NCBI RefSeq assembly: GCF_004135735.1
Contig: NZ_CP012670.1
Span: forward strand, 8,875,501-8,939,500
DNA: 64,000 bases
Direction: 5' to 3'
Source: Sorangium cellulosum
GTDB taxonomy: Bacteria > Myxococcota_A > Polyangia > Polyangiales > Polyangiaceae
Within the stretch, counting starts at the first letter, position 1; each line of letters starts with the position of its first letter. The position numbers and the translations under genes were made by a program. The notes under the pieces are model-generated. The model ran no database searches. It was given only the letters and a program-made list of their open reading frames with translations, and was not told the DNA's origin. Below are positions 22,093 to 30,546 of this stretch, piece after piece.

Positions 22093-24891
22093 CTACCGCC
22101 GCTTCCCCCCACCCTCGCCGGTCTCCCCCCCGCGCGAATCGCCCCCTTCCCAGGCGCCCGGCTCCACCGCGACGTAGTGGACCGGCAGCGCCGGATCCAG
22201 CGAGTACCCCTCTGCGTCTCTCCGGAGCCACGGCTTCATCCCGAGCTTCCGCAGCAGGTTCATCGCCACGTAGATCCGGTTCGCCGCCGCCTCCGGCAAG
22301 ATCCGCTCGCCGGGCCACCCCGCCTCCTTCAGCGCGGCCAGGGAGAGCCCTCGCCCCGGCGCGCACCGCTGCTGCTCGGCCAGCGCGAGCAGCAGGCGCC
22401 GCGCCGCGTGGCGCTCGCGCAGGTCGTGCCAGCCGCTGCCCGGCGGGCGGACGAAGCGCGCCCCCTCGGTCAGGAGGAGCTCGCCCTCGGCCCGCGCCTC
22501 GGGCACGTCGCCCAGCGCGGCCAGGCTGCGCTCCAGGATCCGGAGCAGCAGCCGCACGTCATCGGATCGGCTCGCGCTCGACGGCGATCCCTCCCGCGCG
22601 CGCGCGATCCTGCGCCGCGCCGCGCCCGCGTGCGCCGCGGCCTCGTCCCCCCGCCCCTCGCGGCGCGCCGCCTGGGCGAGCGCGAGATCGACGAAGCCCG
22701 ACGCCACCCGCGCGAGCTCCACGTCGGGCTCGTCCCCGAGCTGCGCGAGCAGCCGCTCGGCGGGCTCGAGCGCGCGCCGCGCCTCCTCCACCTCGCCGAG
22801 CGACGCGAGCGCCGCCCCGAGGCGGCAGAGGGCGATCCCCTCGGAGCGGCGATCCAGGGCCTCGCGGAGCAGCGCCACGGCGCGGCCGTGGCAGGCGCGC
22901 GCGTCGGCGAGGCGCCCCTCCTCGTGGTGGAGCGCGCCGAGGTTGCCGAGCGTGATCGCGAGCAGCCGGAGGTCGCCCACCTCGCCGAGGATCGCGACGG
23001 CCCGCTCGTAGCGCCGGCGCGCCTGCGCGGGCGCCCCGCGTTCCTGCTCGAGCAGGCCGGCGTTCGTCGAGAAGATGCCCTCCGTCCGGCCGTCGCCGAT
23101 CTCCGCCGCGATCGCGATCGCCCGCTCGTAGTAGGCGGCGGCCTCCTCCTCGCGGCGCTCGTCGTGGTGGAGCGCGCCGAGGTTGCCGAGCACCCGCCCC
23201 TCGGCGCGGCGGTCGCCGAGGGCGCGGTGGAGGGCGAGCGCCTGCTCGTAGTGATCGCGCGCGCGCTCCATCTCGCGCCGGCCGTGGTGGAGCACGCCGA
23301 GGTCCGCGAGGATCCCCGAGAGGAGCGCCTCTGCGCCGAGCGCCGCCGCCTGCGCGCGGGCGCGCTCCAGGTCCGCGAGCGCCGCCTCCGCCTGCCCCCG
23401 GAGCCGCCGCGCGCGCCCCCGCGCCGCGAACGCGCGGGCCACGACGCCCGAATCCGCCGGGAGCGCCTCGGCCGCCGCGAGCGCGCGGTCGAGCAGCTCG
23501 AGCTGCGCCCCGAACGGGCCGCGGGTGCTGAGCACGGGCTCGATGGCGCAGAGCGCCCGCAGCGCGCGCTCGGCCGCCGCGCGAGGCGCCGCGTCGGCGG
23601 CCGCTGCGCAGGGCGCCGCCGCGACGAGCGCGCCCCCGGCCGCCGCCTCCGCGCCGCCGCGAGGCGCCGTGGCCGGGGCGAGCGCGCGCTCGGCGACGGC
23701 GAGCAGCTCCTCCAGATCGCCGGCGATGCGGTTGAGCGCGTCGAGCCCGCCGCGCCGCTCGAAGTCCGCGGCCGCGGCCTCGCCGGCGGCCAGGTAGAAC
23801 GCCGCGTGCCGCGCGACCGCGGCCTCGCGCTCCCCGCGCTCGGCGAGCTTCTCGGCGGCGAGCTCCCGCACCCCCTCGTAGAGCGCGAAGCGCGTCGCCC
23901 CGTCGCTCCCCGGGGGCGCCGCGCGGAGCAGCGACTTGTCGCGCAGCGCCTCGACGCGATCGATCGCGGCGGCGTCGGGCTCCGCGAGGACGGCCGCGGC
24001 CGCCGCGAGCGGGAACGGCCCGCGGAACACGGAGCAGCAGGCGAGCGCCCGCCGCTCGCGGTCGTCGAGCAGGTCCCACGACCACTCGATGGCGCTGCGC
24101 ATCGTCGCCTGCCGCGCCTCCCTGCCGCGCGCCGCGCCCGCGAGCAGGGCGAGCCGGCTCCCGAGGCGCGCGAGCAGGCCGCGCACGCCGAGCACGCCCT
24201 CGCGCGCCGCCGCGAGCTCGATCGCGAGCGGGATGCCCTCCAGCCGCCGCACCAGGGCGGCGACGTCGGCGAGGTGCTCGTCGCTGGACGGCGGCGGCGC
24301 GGCGGCGCGGTGGGCCGCGGCGCGGTCGAGGAAGAGCGCCACGGCCGCGCTTCGTTCGATCGAGCCCTCGGCCGGGAGGCCGAGGGGGCCGAGCTCGTAG
24401 CTGATCTCCCCCGACAGGCGGGTGCGCTCGCGCGACGTCGCGAGGAAGCGGAGCTCGGGCGCCGCGCGCACCCACGCGTCGAGGGCCGGCGCGGCCTGGT
24501 CGAGCACGTGCTCCAGGTTGTCGAGCACGAGCAGCGCCGGCCCTTCCGTCGCGAGGGCGCGGCCGATCCGCTCGACGAGCGTCGCTTCCCGGCGCCCTGC
24601 CGCGACCTGCGCCCCGATCGCGCGCGCGACGGCGCCGCAGACGGCGCGCAGGTCGCGGCAGGCGGTGAGCTCGCAGAGCCACACGGCCTCGCCGGCGTGC
24701 GCCTCGGCCCAGCGGCTCGCGAGCTCCAGGGCGAGCCGCGTCTTGCCCATGCCGGCCGGCCCCCAGACGGTGACGAGCCGCTCGCCGCGCCGGAACAGCT
24801 CGGCGATCGCGGCGAGCTCGCCCTCCCGGCCGATGAAGCGCGACGCGGGCAGGGCGAAGTGCCGCCTCCGCGGCCGTGCTTCGTCCGCCAT
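22093..24891 (-). CDS. STAND-type ATPase with TPRs and C-terminal winged-helix-like domain
   Basis: A 932-residue AfsR/MalT-class signal-transduction ATPase. Residues about 18-300 form the NB-ARC-like NTPase: FIGREGELAAIAELF, Walker A GPAGMGKT (44-51), Walker B ALLVLDNLEHV, and LPRR-type GIPLAIELAA. Winged-helix (DLLDDRERRALACCSVFRG) and arm regions follow, then TPR repeats of the 'LGNLGALHHxERRxEEA' type at about 470-720. The C-terminus has a winged-helix-like segment (PEAAANRIYVAMNLLRKLGM, then RRDAEGYSLDP) that resembles the Trans_reg_C domain usually placed at the N-terminus of SARP regulators. The ATG at 24891 is preceded by AAGGTCGGGGGG. Probably a transcriptional regulator activated by an unknown ligand; targets are unknown. 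Confidence 0.8.
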   Translation of the reverse strand: MADEARPRRRHFALPASRFIGREGELAAIAELFRRGERLVTVWGPAGMGKTRLALELASRWAEAHAGEAVWLCELTACRDLRAVCGAVARAIGAQVAAGRREATLVERIGRALATEGPALLVLDNLEHVLDQAAPALDAWVRAAPELRFLATSRERTRLSGEISYELGPLGLPAEGSIERSAAVALFLDRAAAHRAAAPPPSSDEHLADVAALVRRLEGIPLAIELAAAREGVLGVRGLLARLGSRLALLAGAARGREARQATMRSAIEWSWDLLDDRERRALACCSVFRGPFPLAAAAAVLAEPDAAAIDRVEALRDKSLLRAAPPGSDGATRFALYEGVRELAAEKLAERGEREAAVARHAAFYLAAGEAAAADFERRGGLDALNRIAGDLEELLAVAERALAPATAPRGGAEAAAGGALVAAAPCAAAADAAPRAAAERALRALCAIEPVLSTRGPFGAQLELLDRALAAAEALPADSGVVARAFAARGRARRLRGQAEAALADLERARAQAAALGAEALLSGILADLGVLHHGRREMERARDHYEQALALHRALGDRRAEGRVLGNLGALHHDERREEEAAAYYERAIAIAAEIGDGRTEGIFSTNAGLLEQERGAPAQARRRYERAVAILGEVGDLRLLAITLGNLGALHHEEGRLADARACHGRAVALLREALDRRSEGIALCRLGAALASLGEVEEARRALEPAERLLAQLGDEPDVELARVASGFVDLALAQAARREGRGDEAAAHAGAARRRIARAREGSPSSASRSDDVRLLLRILERSLAALGDVPEARAEGELLLTEGARFVRPPGSGWHDLRERHAARRLLLALAEQQRCAPGRGLSLAALKEAGWPGERILPEAAANRIYVAMNLLRKLGMKPWLRRDAEGYSLDPALPVHYVAVEPGAWEGGDSRGGETGEGGGKRR

Positions 24892-25027
24892 CCCCCCGAC
24901 CTTCGATCGGACGGGGGCCGAGTTCAACGCCGGAGCGGGAAGAGCGGGAAGAGCGGGAAGACGATGGGGCGCGATGGGAGGGGCGCGGTGGCAGGGGCGC
25001 GGCGGGAGAACGGGATCCAGCGAGGGC

Positions 25028-25684
25028 TCAGGGTCGCGCGAGCGGGGTCACGAGCAGCGTCTTCCGGGCGTCGCCGAGCTCGACCTGCACCTCGATCCCG
25101 CGCCGATCGAGCGCCGAGAGCGGGCGGATCGGCGTCACCTGGGCATAGAGGTCGCCTGCGCCGCACCAGGTGCCCTGGAGCGTGGGCGCCTCGGCGTCGT
25201 CGGGCGTGAAGACGACGGCGCCGGTGCGGCAGCCGCCGTCGACCGCCACGTACAGGCCCTCGATGCCATCGAGGGCCGCGGGGCGCACGCGAAAGGCGAG
25301 GTCCGCGCCCTCGGGCGTGCGCAGCCGACCGGATTCGCCGCCCGGATCGGCGGTCGCCGTCCACCCGCCGCTCGCGAGCGAGAGCCCGCCGCTCGGGTCC
25401 TCGGGTCCCTCGAACCACCGGGTCATGGTCGCGTAGCTGCTCGCGCCGCCGCAGACGTAGAGCGTGACCGCGCCCTCGCCGCGCACGAGGGCGAGCACGG
25501 CGTCGGTGCCGTCGACCGTGCCGACCGAGATCTCGGGCGGCGGGGCCTCCGGGTCTGCCGCGCACCCCGCGCAGAGCGCGGCGCCGAGCACCCCGGCGGC
25601 GCGCGCGAGCGCGCGGGCGCACTCCCTGCCGAGGGTAGCGAGGATGTCGAGATCGATCCCTCTCGAGTGATGAAACGAGCCCAT
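25028..25684 (-). CDS. Probable exported hypothetical protein
   Basis: About 218 residues beginning MGSFHHSRGIDLDILATLGR, then a hydrophobic stretch ALARAAGVLGAALCAGCA that may be a signal peptide. LCAGC is not a canonical lipobox, so lipidation is doubtful. The mature part (AADPEAPPPEISVGTVDGT) is strand-rich with paired Cys. I do not recognise the family. The open frame continues 112 codons upstream but carries no signal or ribosome site, and the start remains uncertain. It is transcribed towards the STAND ATPase and could be co-regulated with it. Confidence 0.65.
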   Translation of the reverse strand: MGSFHHSRGIDLDILATLGRECARALARAAGVLGAALCAGCAADPEAPPPEISVGTVDGTDAVLALVRGEGAVTLYVCGGASSYATMTRWFEGPEDPSGGLSLASGGWTATADPGGESGRLRTPEGADLAFRVRPAALDGIEGLYVAVDGGCRTGAVVFTPDDAEAPTLQGTWCGAGDLYAQVTPIRPLSALDRRGIEVQVELGDARKTLLVTPLARP

Positions 25685-26168
25685 GGGATCGCAGGATAGT
25701 CCAGTCGAGCCTCGATGGTGGGAGGCGCCGGTGGCCCTTGACGGGCGCATTCGTGCTGCGCGCCCCGCGCGCCTGCTCCGACCTCCACCGCACGGGGTGG
25801 CTGAAACACATGGTGAGACACCCGCCGTCGCCGCCCAGCCCGCCGTCGCCTGGTATTCTGGTAGCGCCTGCAATGGACATCCCGCCTCAGCGACGAGATC
25901 CTGCGGGAACAGGCCGTGTCCCAGCCAGGGCGCCGCTCGGCTTGCAGATTCGAGAATGAACCGCAGAGGCGCAGAGGGCACCGAGGAGGGTCGGGGGAGT
26001 AGCACGTTCATCTCTCTCACCTCTGCGCCCTCCGTGTCGCTGCGGTTCAGCGTGTCCGGATGACCGGGTAGCGTGTCCGGATGACGGGGGGGCGTGTTTC
26101 ATCGACAGGCGTAGCCCCCCCGGGAGCCCGGCAGGGCCCCCCGGGCAGCCCGGCAAGACCCCCCGCGG
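25685..26168. other. Non-coding stretch with an inverted dispersed element and a direct repeat
   Basis: No credible gene. It holds the inverted element at 25957-26049. Immediately after that, gcgtgtccggatgac occurs twice in tandem, at about 26050 and 26071, differing only in the following bases. The end of the ROK regulator gene is at 26169. Promoter signals for the exported-protein gene should lie near 25700-25800, but I cannot define them. Confidence 0.6.
25957..26049. repeat. Inverted 'tgaaccgcag' element, complete copy
   Basis: The left arm 25957-25987 begins tgaaccgcagaggcgcagag. The right arm 26018-26049 ends gctgcggttca and carries ctctgcgccctcc. The arms are imperfectly complementary over about 31 bases around a 30-base centre. 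Sequences of this 'gaaccgcaRRggcgcaRRg' style recur at 5648-5688 and 28196-28292 with different bodies. There is no coding content. Probably a small non-autonomous repeat or a transcript-end structure. Confidence 0.7.
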
Positions 26169-27395
26169 CTACGGCGTGGCGTCCTGCAGCACCCCGTCGG
26201 GCACGAGGCGGAGCGAGCGCACCGCGCCCTCGCGCGCGAGCAGCACGGCGCCGAGCAGCCCGGCCTCGCTGCCGAGCGGCGAGGCCACGACCGGCACGTC
26301 CCCGGCGCGGACGGCGTGCTTCGGCAGCGCCTCGCGCACGCCGCCGAGGAGGACGTCGGGCGCGGCCAGGAGCTCGCCGCCCAGCACGACGAGCTGGGGG
26401 TTGAGCACGTTGAGGAGCACCGCGATGCCGCGCGCGAGCTGCGCGCCGGCCTCGTGGAAGATGGCGCGGGCGCTCTCGTCGCCGGCGAGCGCCGCGCTCG
26501 CCACCGCGTCGACCGCGTGCGGGCTGGGCAGCTCCGCGAGCACGCGCGAGCGCGCCGACGCCGCCTCGGCCGCGCGCCGCAGCGCCATCACCGAGGTGAA
26601 CGTCTCCAGGCAGCCGCGGCGCCCGCAGCCGCACAGCGGGCCGTCCTCCGCGACCCGGCAGTGGCCGATCTCGCCGCTGTACCCCTGCATCCCGAAGAAC
26701 AGCCGCCCGTCGACGACCAGCCCCGCGCCGATGCCCAGCCCGACGTACACCCACGCATACGACGCGTGCCCCCGCGCCGCGCCGAGCTCCCCCTCCGCGA
26801 CCGCCGCCGCCTGGGGCAGGTTGTACACGGGCACCGGCATCCGGAGCGCGCGGCTGAGCTCCGCGCGCAGCGGGAACCGCTCCCAGCCCAGGTTCGGCGC
26901 GAGCACGCACACGCCGCTCGGCCGCTCGATGAGCCCGGGCACGATGGCGCAGGCGCCGCGCAGCCTCTTCCGCGGAACCCCGCTGAGCTGCAGCACCTTG
27001 GGCAAGAGATCCGCGATATCCCGGACGGTCCGGTGCGGATCGCGCAGGACGGACGGCTGTTCCATGCGCGCCCGGAGCCGCCCGCGCGCGTCGGCCACGG
27101 CCACGGCCGTCTGCTCGACGCCGATCTCGATGCCGAGGTACGCCGCGCTCTCCTCGTTGAACTCCAGGAGGCGCGCGGGGCGCCCGCCCCGCGACTCGGT
27201 CCCGACATCGCGGACGCTGCCGCTCTCGAGGAGCTCCTCGATGATCGCCGAGACCGTCGGCTTGGTCAAGCCGCTGAGCCGCGCGAGGCTCGTCCGGGAG
27301 ATCGGGCCGTGCGCCTCCACGAGGTCGAGCACGAGGGAGCGGTTCAGCTCCCGAGGGGTGCGGTTGTTCGCGGTCTTGTCAGTGGGACGGACCAT
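26169..27395 (-). CDS. ROK family transcriptional regulator (NagC/XylR/Mlc-like)
   Basis: A 408-residue protein. The N-terminal winged helix-turn-helix (about 10-75) contains RTSLARLSGLTKPTVSAIIE followed by the wing RGGRPARLLEF. The ROK kinase-like domain follows: LGIEIGVEQTAVAVADARG, GLGIGAGLVVDGRLFFGMQG, and the zinc motif GHC-x7-C-x-C-x4-C (GHCRVAEDGPLCGCGRRGC). Such proteins repress sugar genes and are released by a sugar ligand. The ATG at 27395 opens the domain; a GTG at 27410 is also in frame and neither has a strong ribosome site. The adjacent genes do not reveal a sugar regulon; the GH1 enzyme and the ABC importer lie far away in this window. Confidence 0.9.
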   Translation of the reverse strand: MVRPTDKTANNRTPRELNRSLVLDLVEAHGPISRTSLARLSGLTKPTVSAIIEELLESGSVRDVGTESRGGRPARLLEFNEESAAYLGIEIGVEQTAVAVADARGRLRARMEQPSVLRDPHRTVRDIADLLPKVLQLSGVPRKRLRGACAIVPGLIERPSGVCVLAPNLGWERFPLRAELSRALRMPVPVYNLPQAAAVAEGELGAARGHASYAWVYVGLGIGAGLVVDGRLFFGMQGYSGEIGHCRVAEDGPLCGCGRRGCLETFTSVMALRRAAEAASARSRVLAELPSPHAVDAVASAALAGDESARAIFHEAGAQLARGIAVLLNVLNPQLVVLGGELLAAPDVLLGGVREALPKHAVRAGDVPVVASPLGSEAGLLGAVLLAREGAVRSLRLVPDGVLQDATP

Positions 27396-28528
27396 TCGAG
27401 CCCATACCACTTAGCCGCTCTCGCGCGGCGAAAGCAAGAGGCGTCGTCATCGCGCTGTCACGAGCCCCGCGCCGCCAGCGCGCCTCCTCCCTCACGCGCT
27501 CACCGCCGTCCCCACCCGGGCGCCCGGCGGAGCGCCGGTGGGCGTTATGTCATCATGGGATGGGTCGAGGGCGAGCCCCCCCCGCGGCGCGGTCGGAGCC
27601 GGGCGACCTGCGTGACGAGCTGGTGCGCGGCGGGAGGACGGAGCATGGGACGCTCGCCGCCGTGTGGCAAAACGCCTCATCCTCCGTGTGATGTGTGAAC
27701 AGGAGGTGCGCGCGGGCTTCTCGCCTCCGGCCTCGCCCGGCCACGCGCGGATCCGCGGAGGCCAGCGCTCCCTTCGGCCGCAACGCGCATCGTCACGCCG
27801 ACGGACAGGCTCATCTCTGGTCGCGGGGAACGCTGATTGCAGATGCGAGCGGAGGTGCGAACGACGGTGCGAGCGACGTGGAAGCGGATGCGTACGCCGA
27901 CGAACGGTGGACGGGCAGCAGCCGCTGAGTCGATGAGAGCCGATAACTGCATGGATGAAGGGAGAGCGATCATCGCGGCGCTGGAGTGCGGACGTATCCA
28001 AGGGCTGGCCGCCCGGGGGTGCGTGAGGGCGCGGCGGATTGGAAAACACCGCGACACCGCGGGGAGGCGCACGACGCATGGGCGCCGCGCAGCGAGGGGC
28101 GCTCGGCGCGCTTCGCCGGGCGGCGATTGACGGGCGCTTTTCCTGGTCCTAGAGCGTCGATGATATTGAAAATCCGCAGGAATCAGCCGGTGAGGGAGAA
28201 GACCGCAAGGGCGCAAGGGCGCGAGGAACCCACGGGAGAGAGAGCCAGACCGCCCTCTTCCTCGTGCCCCTTGCCTCCTTGCGGTTCCTTTCCTTCCCGC
28301 GTCCGCGCGCGTTCTGCTCGCTCACCGGCGGATCCAGCGGGTGGCACATTCTGTTGAATCGGGGCGAGCCTCGACCTGTTCGGCGCCCTGGCAACCGCCT
28401 TGTCTGAGACCGCAGACCAAGGCAGCTCGCCGGGGCCGGTCGGGGCGGCTCTCCCCTGTTCGAACACGAGCCGCATTTCCGAGGAGACGAAGGGGGCGCT
28501 GGCGCCTGTCTCTTCACGAGGAGTTTCT
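27396..28528. other. 1.1-kb stretch without a convincing gene
   Basis: Both strands have open frames, but none has family motifs, a ribosome site or normal residue composition. They overlap one another. Near 27840 a run reads gtgcgaacgacggtgcgagc, a short degenerate direct repeat. The inverted element at 28196-28292 is near the right end. This may be a decayed gene region or a long regulatory gap between the divergent ROK regulator and Kazal lipoprotein genes. Confidence 0.5.
28196..28292. repeat. Inverted 'accgcaagg' element, complete copy
   Basis: The left arm, at about 28196-28228, reads accgcaagggcgcaagggcg followed by cgaggaa. The right arm, 28257-28292, reads ttcctcgtgccccttgcctc followed by cttgcggttcc. 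The arms are imperfectly complementary. The organisation is the same as the element at 25957-26049, with 'caagg' in place of 'cagag' in the internal repeats. It lies about 240 bases before the Kazal lipoprotein start. Confidence 0.65.
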
Positions 28529-29158
28529 GTGATTATGAAGATGGCGAATGTTCTGGGTGCTGTTCTCGCTGTAACGCTCGCCGGCTGCATGGCATCCTCC
28601 GACGACGCCGACGGCGTGGATCGAGCCGATCTCGTGGAGACCGGGGCGGCCGAGGGCGCGCTCCGGCCGAGCGACGACGCCGCCGCCCCCGGGACGCTCG
28701 ATCACGAGAGCCGCTTCACGGTGGGCCGCGGAGCCTCGGTCCACGCGCGGTGCACGCGTCATCTGGGCGGGGCCGTCGCGCGTGGTCCGCGGCCGGACAG
28801 CGGGTCGAGCGACGCCGCGGAGGACGCGGCGCTCGTGGGCGCCTCGGCGCGCCAGGGCGTGTGTTTCCTGGTCGTGGGGCTGGGCGAGAGCTGCGGCGGC
28901 TTCACGGCTGGTCCGCTGCGCGTGTGCGCGGACGGGCTCTACTGCAAGTACGAGCCGGGCGCGCTCTGCGGCCGCGCCGACGAGGCCGGGCGCTGCGCGG
29001 AGAAGCCGGAGCTCTGCACGAAGGAGCTCGATCCCGTGTGCGGCTGCGACGGACAGACCTACTCGAACGCCTGCTTCGCGGCCGCGAACGGCGTCTCCGT
29101 CGACACGCAGGGCCCGTGCGTCACGCAGGGCCCGTGCGCCGGCGGACCCGCGGAATGA
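28529..29158 (+). CDS. Lipoprotein with a Kazal-type protease inhibitor domain
   Basis: 209 residues. The signal ends VLAVTLAGC with lipidated Cys 20. The middle part carries Cys pairs (ARQGVCFLVVGLGESCGGFT, then CADGLYCKYEPGALCG). At about 150-195 there is a Kazal-like domain: CAEKPELCTKELDPVCGCDG, then TYSNACFAAANGV and GPC. That spacing (PVCGCDGxTYxNxC) is the family hallmark. It is probably exposed at the outer membrane and inhibits serine proteases, its own or those of prey. GAGGAG precedes the GTG at 28529 by 5 bases; the ATG at 28535 is the alternative. It converges on the metallophosphoesterase gene through a large hairpin. Confidence 0.85.
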   Translation: MIMKMANVLGAVLAVTLAGCMASSDDADGVDRADLVETGAAEGALRPSDDAAAPGTLDHESRFTVGRGASVHARCTRHLGGAVARGPRPDSGSSDAAEDAALVGASARQGVCFLVVGLGESCGGFTAGPLRVCADGLYCKYEPGALCGRADEAGRCAEKPELCTKELDPVCGCDGQTYSNACFAAANGVSVDTQGPCVTQGPCAGGPAE

Positions 29159-29258
29159 TCACCGGCGGCGGCCAGCTCGCCCCGCCAGACGAGCTCCGCC
29201 GCCACGGCTGCATGCGCGGCAGGTACGAGCGCCGGTAAAGCGCCGGTACGAGCGCCGC

Positions 29259-29385
29259 AGAGCGGCGGTCGCCCGCACAGGAGACGGGCCCAGATCGGCG
29301 TTTTCGGCGCGCAGGCGTACTCACGTACGCCGAGCACCGAAAACGCCGAGGTGGGCCCGTCTCCGAAGCGGGCGACCGCCGCTCT
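29259..29385. repeat. 127-bp near-palindrome between convergent genes
   Basis: Arms 29259-29320 and 29325-29385 (about 61 bp each) pair imperfectly, with about 8 mismatches and a bulge, around a 4-base loop. The outer part pairs agagcggcggtcgcccgc and the centre pairs cgccgaaaacgccga-type sequence (ggcgttttcgg). The right arm runs into the stop codon of the metallophosphoesterase gene. The location fits a bidirectional transcription terminator, although it is far larger than needed and has no T-tract. It could instead be a hairpin-type repeat. Confidence 0.8.
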
Positions 29386-30388
29386 AGCCGTGGGTTCGCC
29401 GCTCCCGGTTCCTCGCCACCCGCGCCGCCCGGCGCGCCATGACCTCCGGCGACGGCTTGCGCCCCCGGTGCGGCGCCTGCTCCGCGTGGTGCTCGTCGAA
29501 CGACCCCGGCGCGCAGCCGAGCTCGAAGACCGCGACCTCGCGCTGGCCGCGCTCGCCGAGCCGCAGCGGCATCACCGCCGCGCCGATGCCCGCGCCCACG
29601 TAGACCGCGCCCTGGCCGGGCTCGCCCCCCTTGCGCGTGCCGTAGAGGCCGTGGATGTACCGGTGGCCCGCGATCCGGCCGATCGAGAGCTCGTTCAGGC
29701 GCGCGACCGTGACCTGGCCCGCGTGCGTGTGCCCGGACAGCACCAGCGGGATGCCGTGGCGCCAGAGCCCGTCCGCCTCCTCGGCGATGTGCGAGAGGCC
29801 GAGCGTCGGCAGATCGCGCCGCATGCCCTTCACCGCCTTCTCGCGCGAGGCGTGCCCGGTGTAGGCGTCGTCGAGCCCCACCACCTGGAGCCGCTGGTGG
29901 CCGAGCGTGATCACCGTGCTCGCGTTGCAGAGCACCGCGGCGCCTCCCCGCTCGAGCGCGCGCCGCACCGCGTCCGCGCCCGACCAGTGATCGTGATTCC
30001 CCAGCACCGCGATGACCGGCGCCTCGAAGCCGCGCACCACCTCTTCGAGCTGGTCGAGGTAGAGCTGGCTGTGACACACGAAATCGCCCGTGAGCACCAC
30101 GAGATCGGGCCGCTGCCGGTTCGTCAGCGCCACGGCCGCGCGCTGGACGCGCACCGACGTCACCCGCCCGACATGCTGATCGGTGAGGTGCGCAATGCGC
30201 AGCGAAGACAGCTGATCGAGGTACGCGGCCGGCCCCGCGAAGCGCCGGAGGCGAATCCCGAGGTCCGGGTCCGCGGCCGCCGGCTCCCCAGGCGCCGGGT
30301 CTCCAGGCGCTGGCTCCCTACCTGAGGCGCTGGCGCCCCGCGTGAAGATCTCCCGCCACCGCTCCCTCGCAGGTACTGCGCCTGTCAC
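29384..30388 (-). CDS. Metallophosphoesterase (calcineurin-like)
   Basis: 334 residues. The binuclear metal-site motifs are in order: D-x-H in LRIAHLTDQHVG, GD in VVLTGDFV, GNHDH in AVLGNHDHWSG, and GHTHAG in LVLSGHTHAGQV. The arrangement is that of the YkuE/LpxH-like phosphoesterases. There is no clear signal peptide or membrane helix with this start (GTG at 30388), though an upstream start cannot be excluded. The first 45 residues are Pro/Ala-rich. Substrate not shown by context; cell-envelope phosphoesters are plausible. The stop codon lies inside the large palindrome. Confidence 0.9.
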   Translation of the reverse strand: MTGAVPARERWREIFTRGASASGREPAPGDPAPGEPAAADPDLGIRLRRFAGPAAYLDQLSSLRIAHLTDQHVGRVTSVRVQRAAVALTNRQRPDLVVLTGDFVCHSQLYLDQLEEVVRGFEAPVIAVLGNHDHWSGADAVRRALERGGAAVLCNASTVITLGHQRLQVVGLDDAYTGHASREKAVKGMRRDLPTLGLSHIAEEADGLWRHGIPLVLSGHTHAGQVTVARLNELSIGRIAGHRYIHGLYGTRKGGEPGQGAVYVGAGIGAAVMPLRLGERGQREVAVFELGCAPGSFDEHHAEQAPHRGRKPSPEVMARRAARVARNRERRTHG

Positions 30389-30546
30389 AGACGCCGAGTG
30401 TACGGGTGGGATGGATTCGCCGCCACCATTTCTTTCGTCGCAGACGCCCTGATCCCGGGCAACGCAGCAATCCTGCGCTCATGCGATGTCGGTCCGGGGG
30501 CGCGAGCCTGGAAATCTCCGCGCTCGTGCGACTCGGCTCTCAGGCA

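Noticed and set aside
20293..25209. Very long right-facing open frame of about 1640 codons across the lipoprotein and STAND ATPase genes
   Set aside because: It is antisense to well supported genes and Arg-rich. In GC-rich coding DNA the opposite strand is often open; no motifs or start site.
27492..28079. Left-facing frame of 195 codons in the 1.1-kb gap
   Set aside because: Arg/Pro/His-rich, no motif or ribosome site, overlapped by several other open frames.
29059..29337. Left-facing frame of 92 codons within the large palindrome
   Set aside because: It covers the palindrome and the antisense of the Kazal gene; the same peptide pattern appears on the other strand because the arms are complementary.
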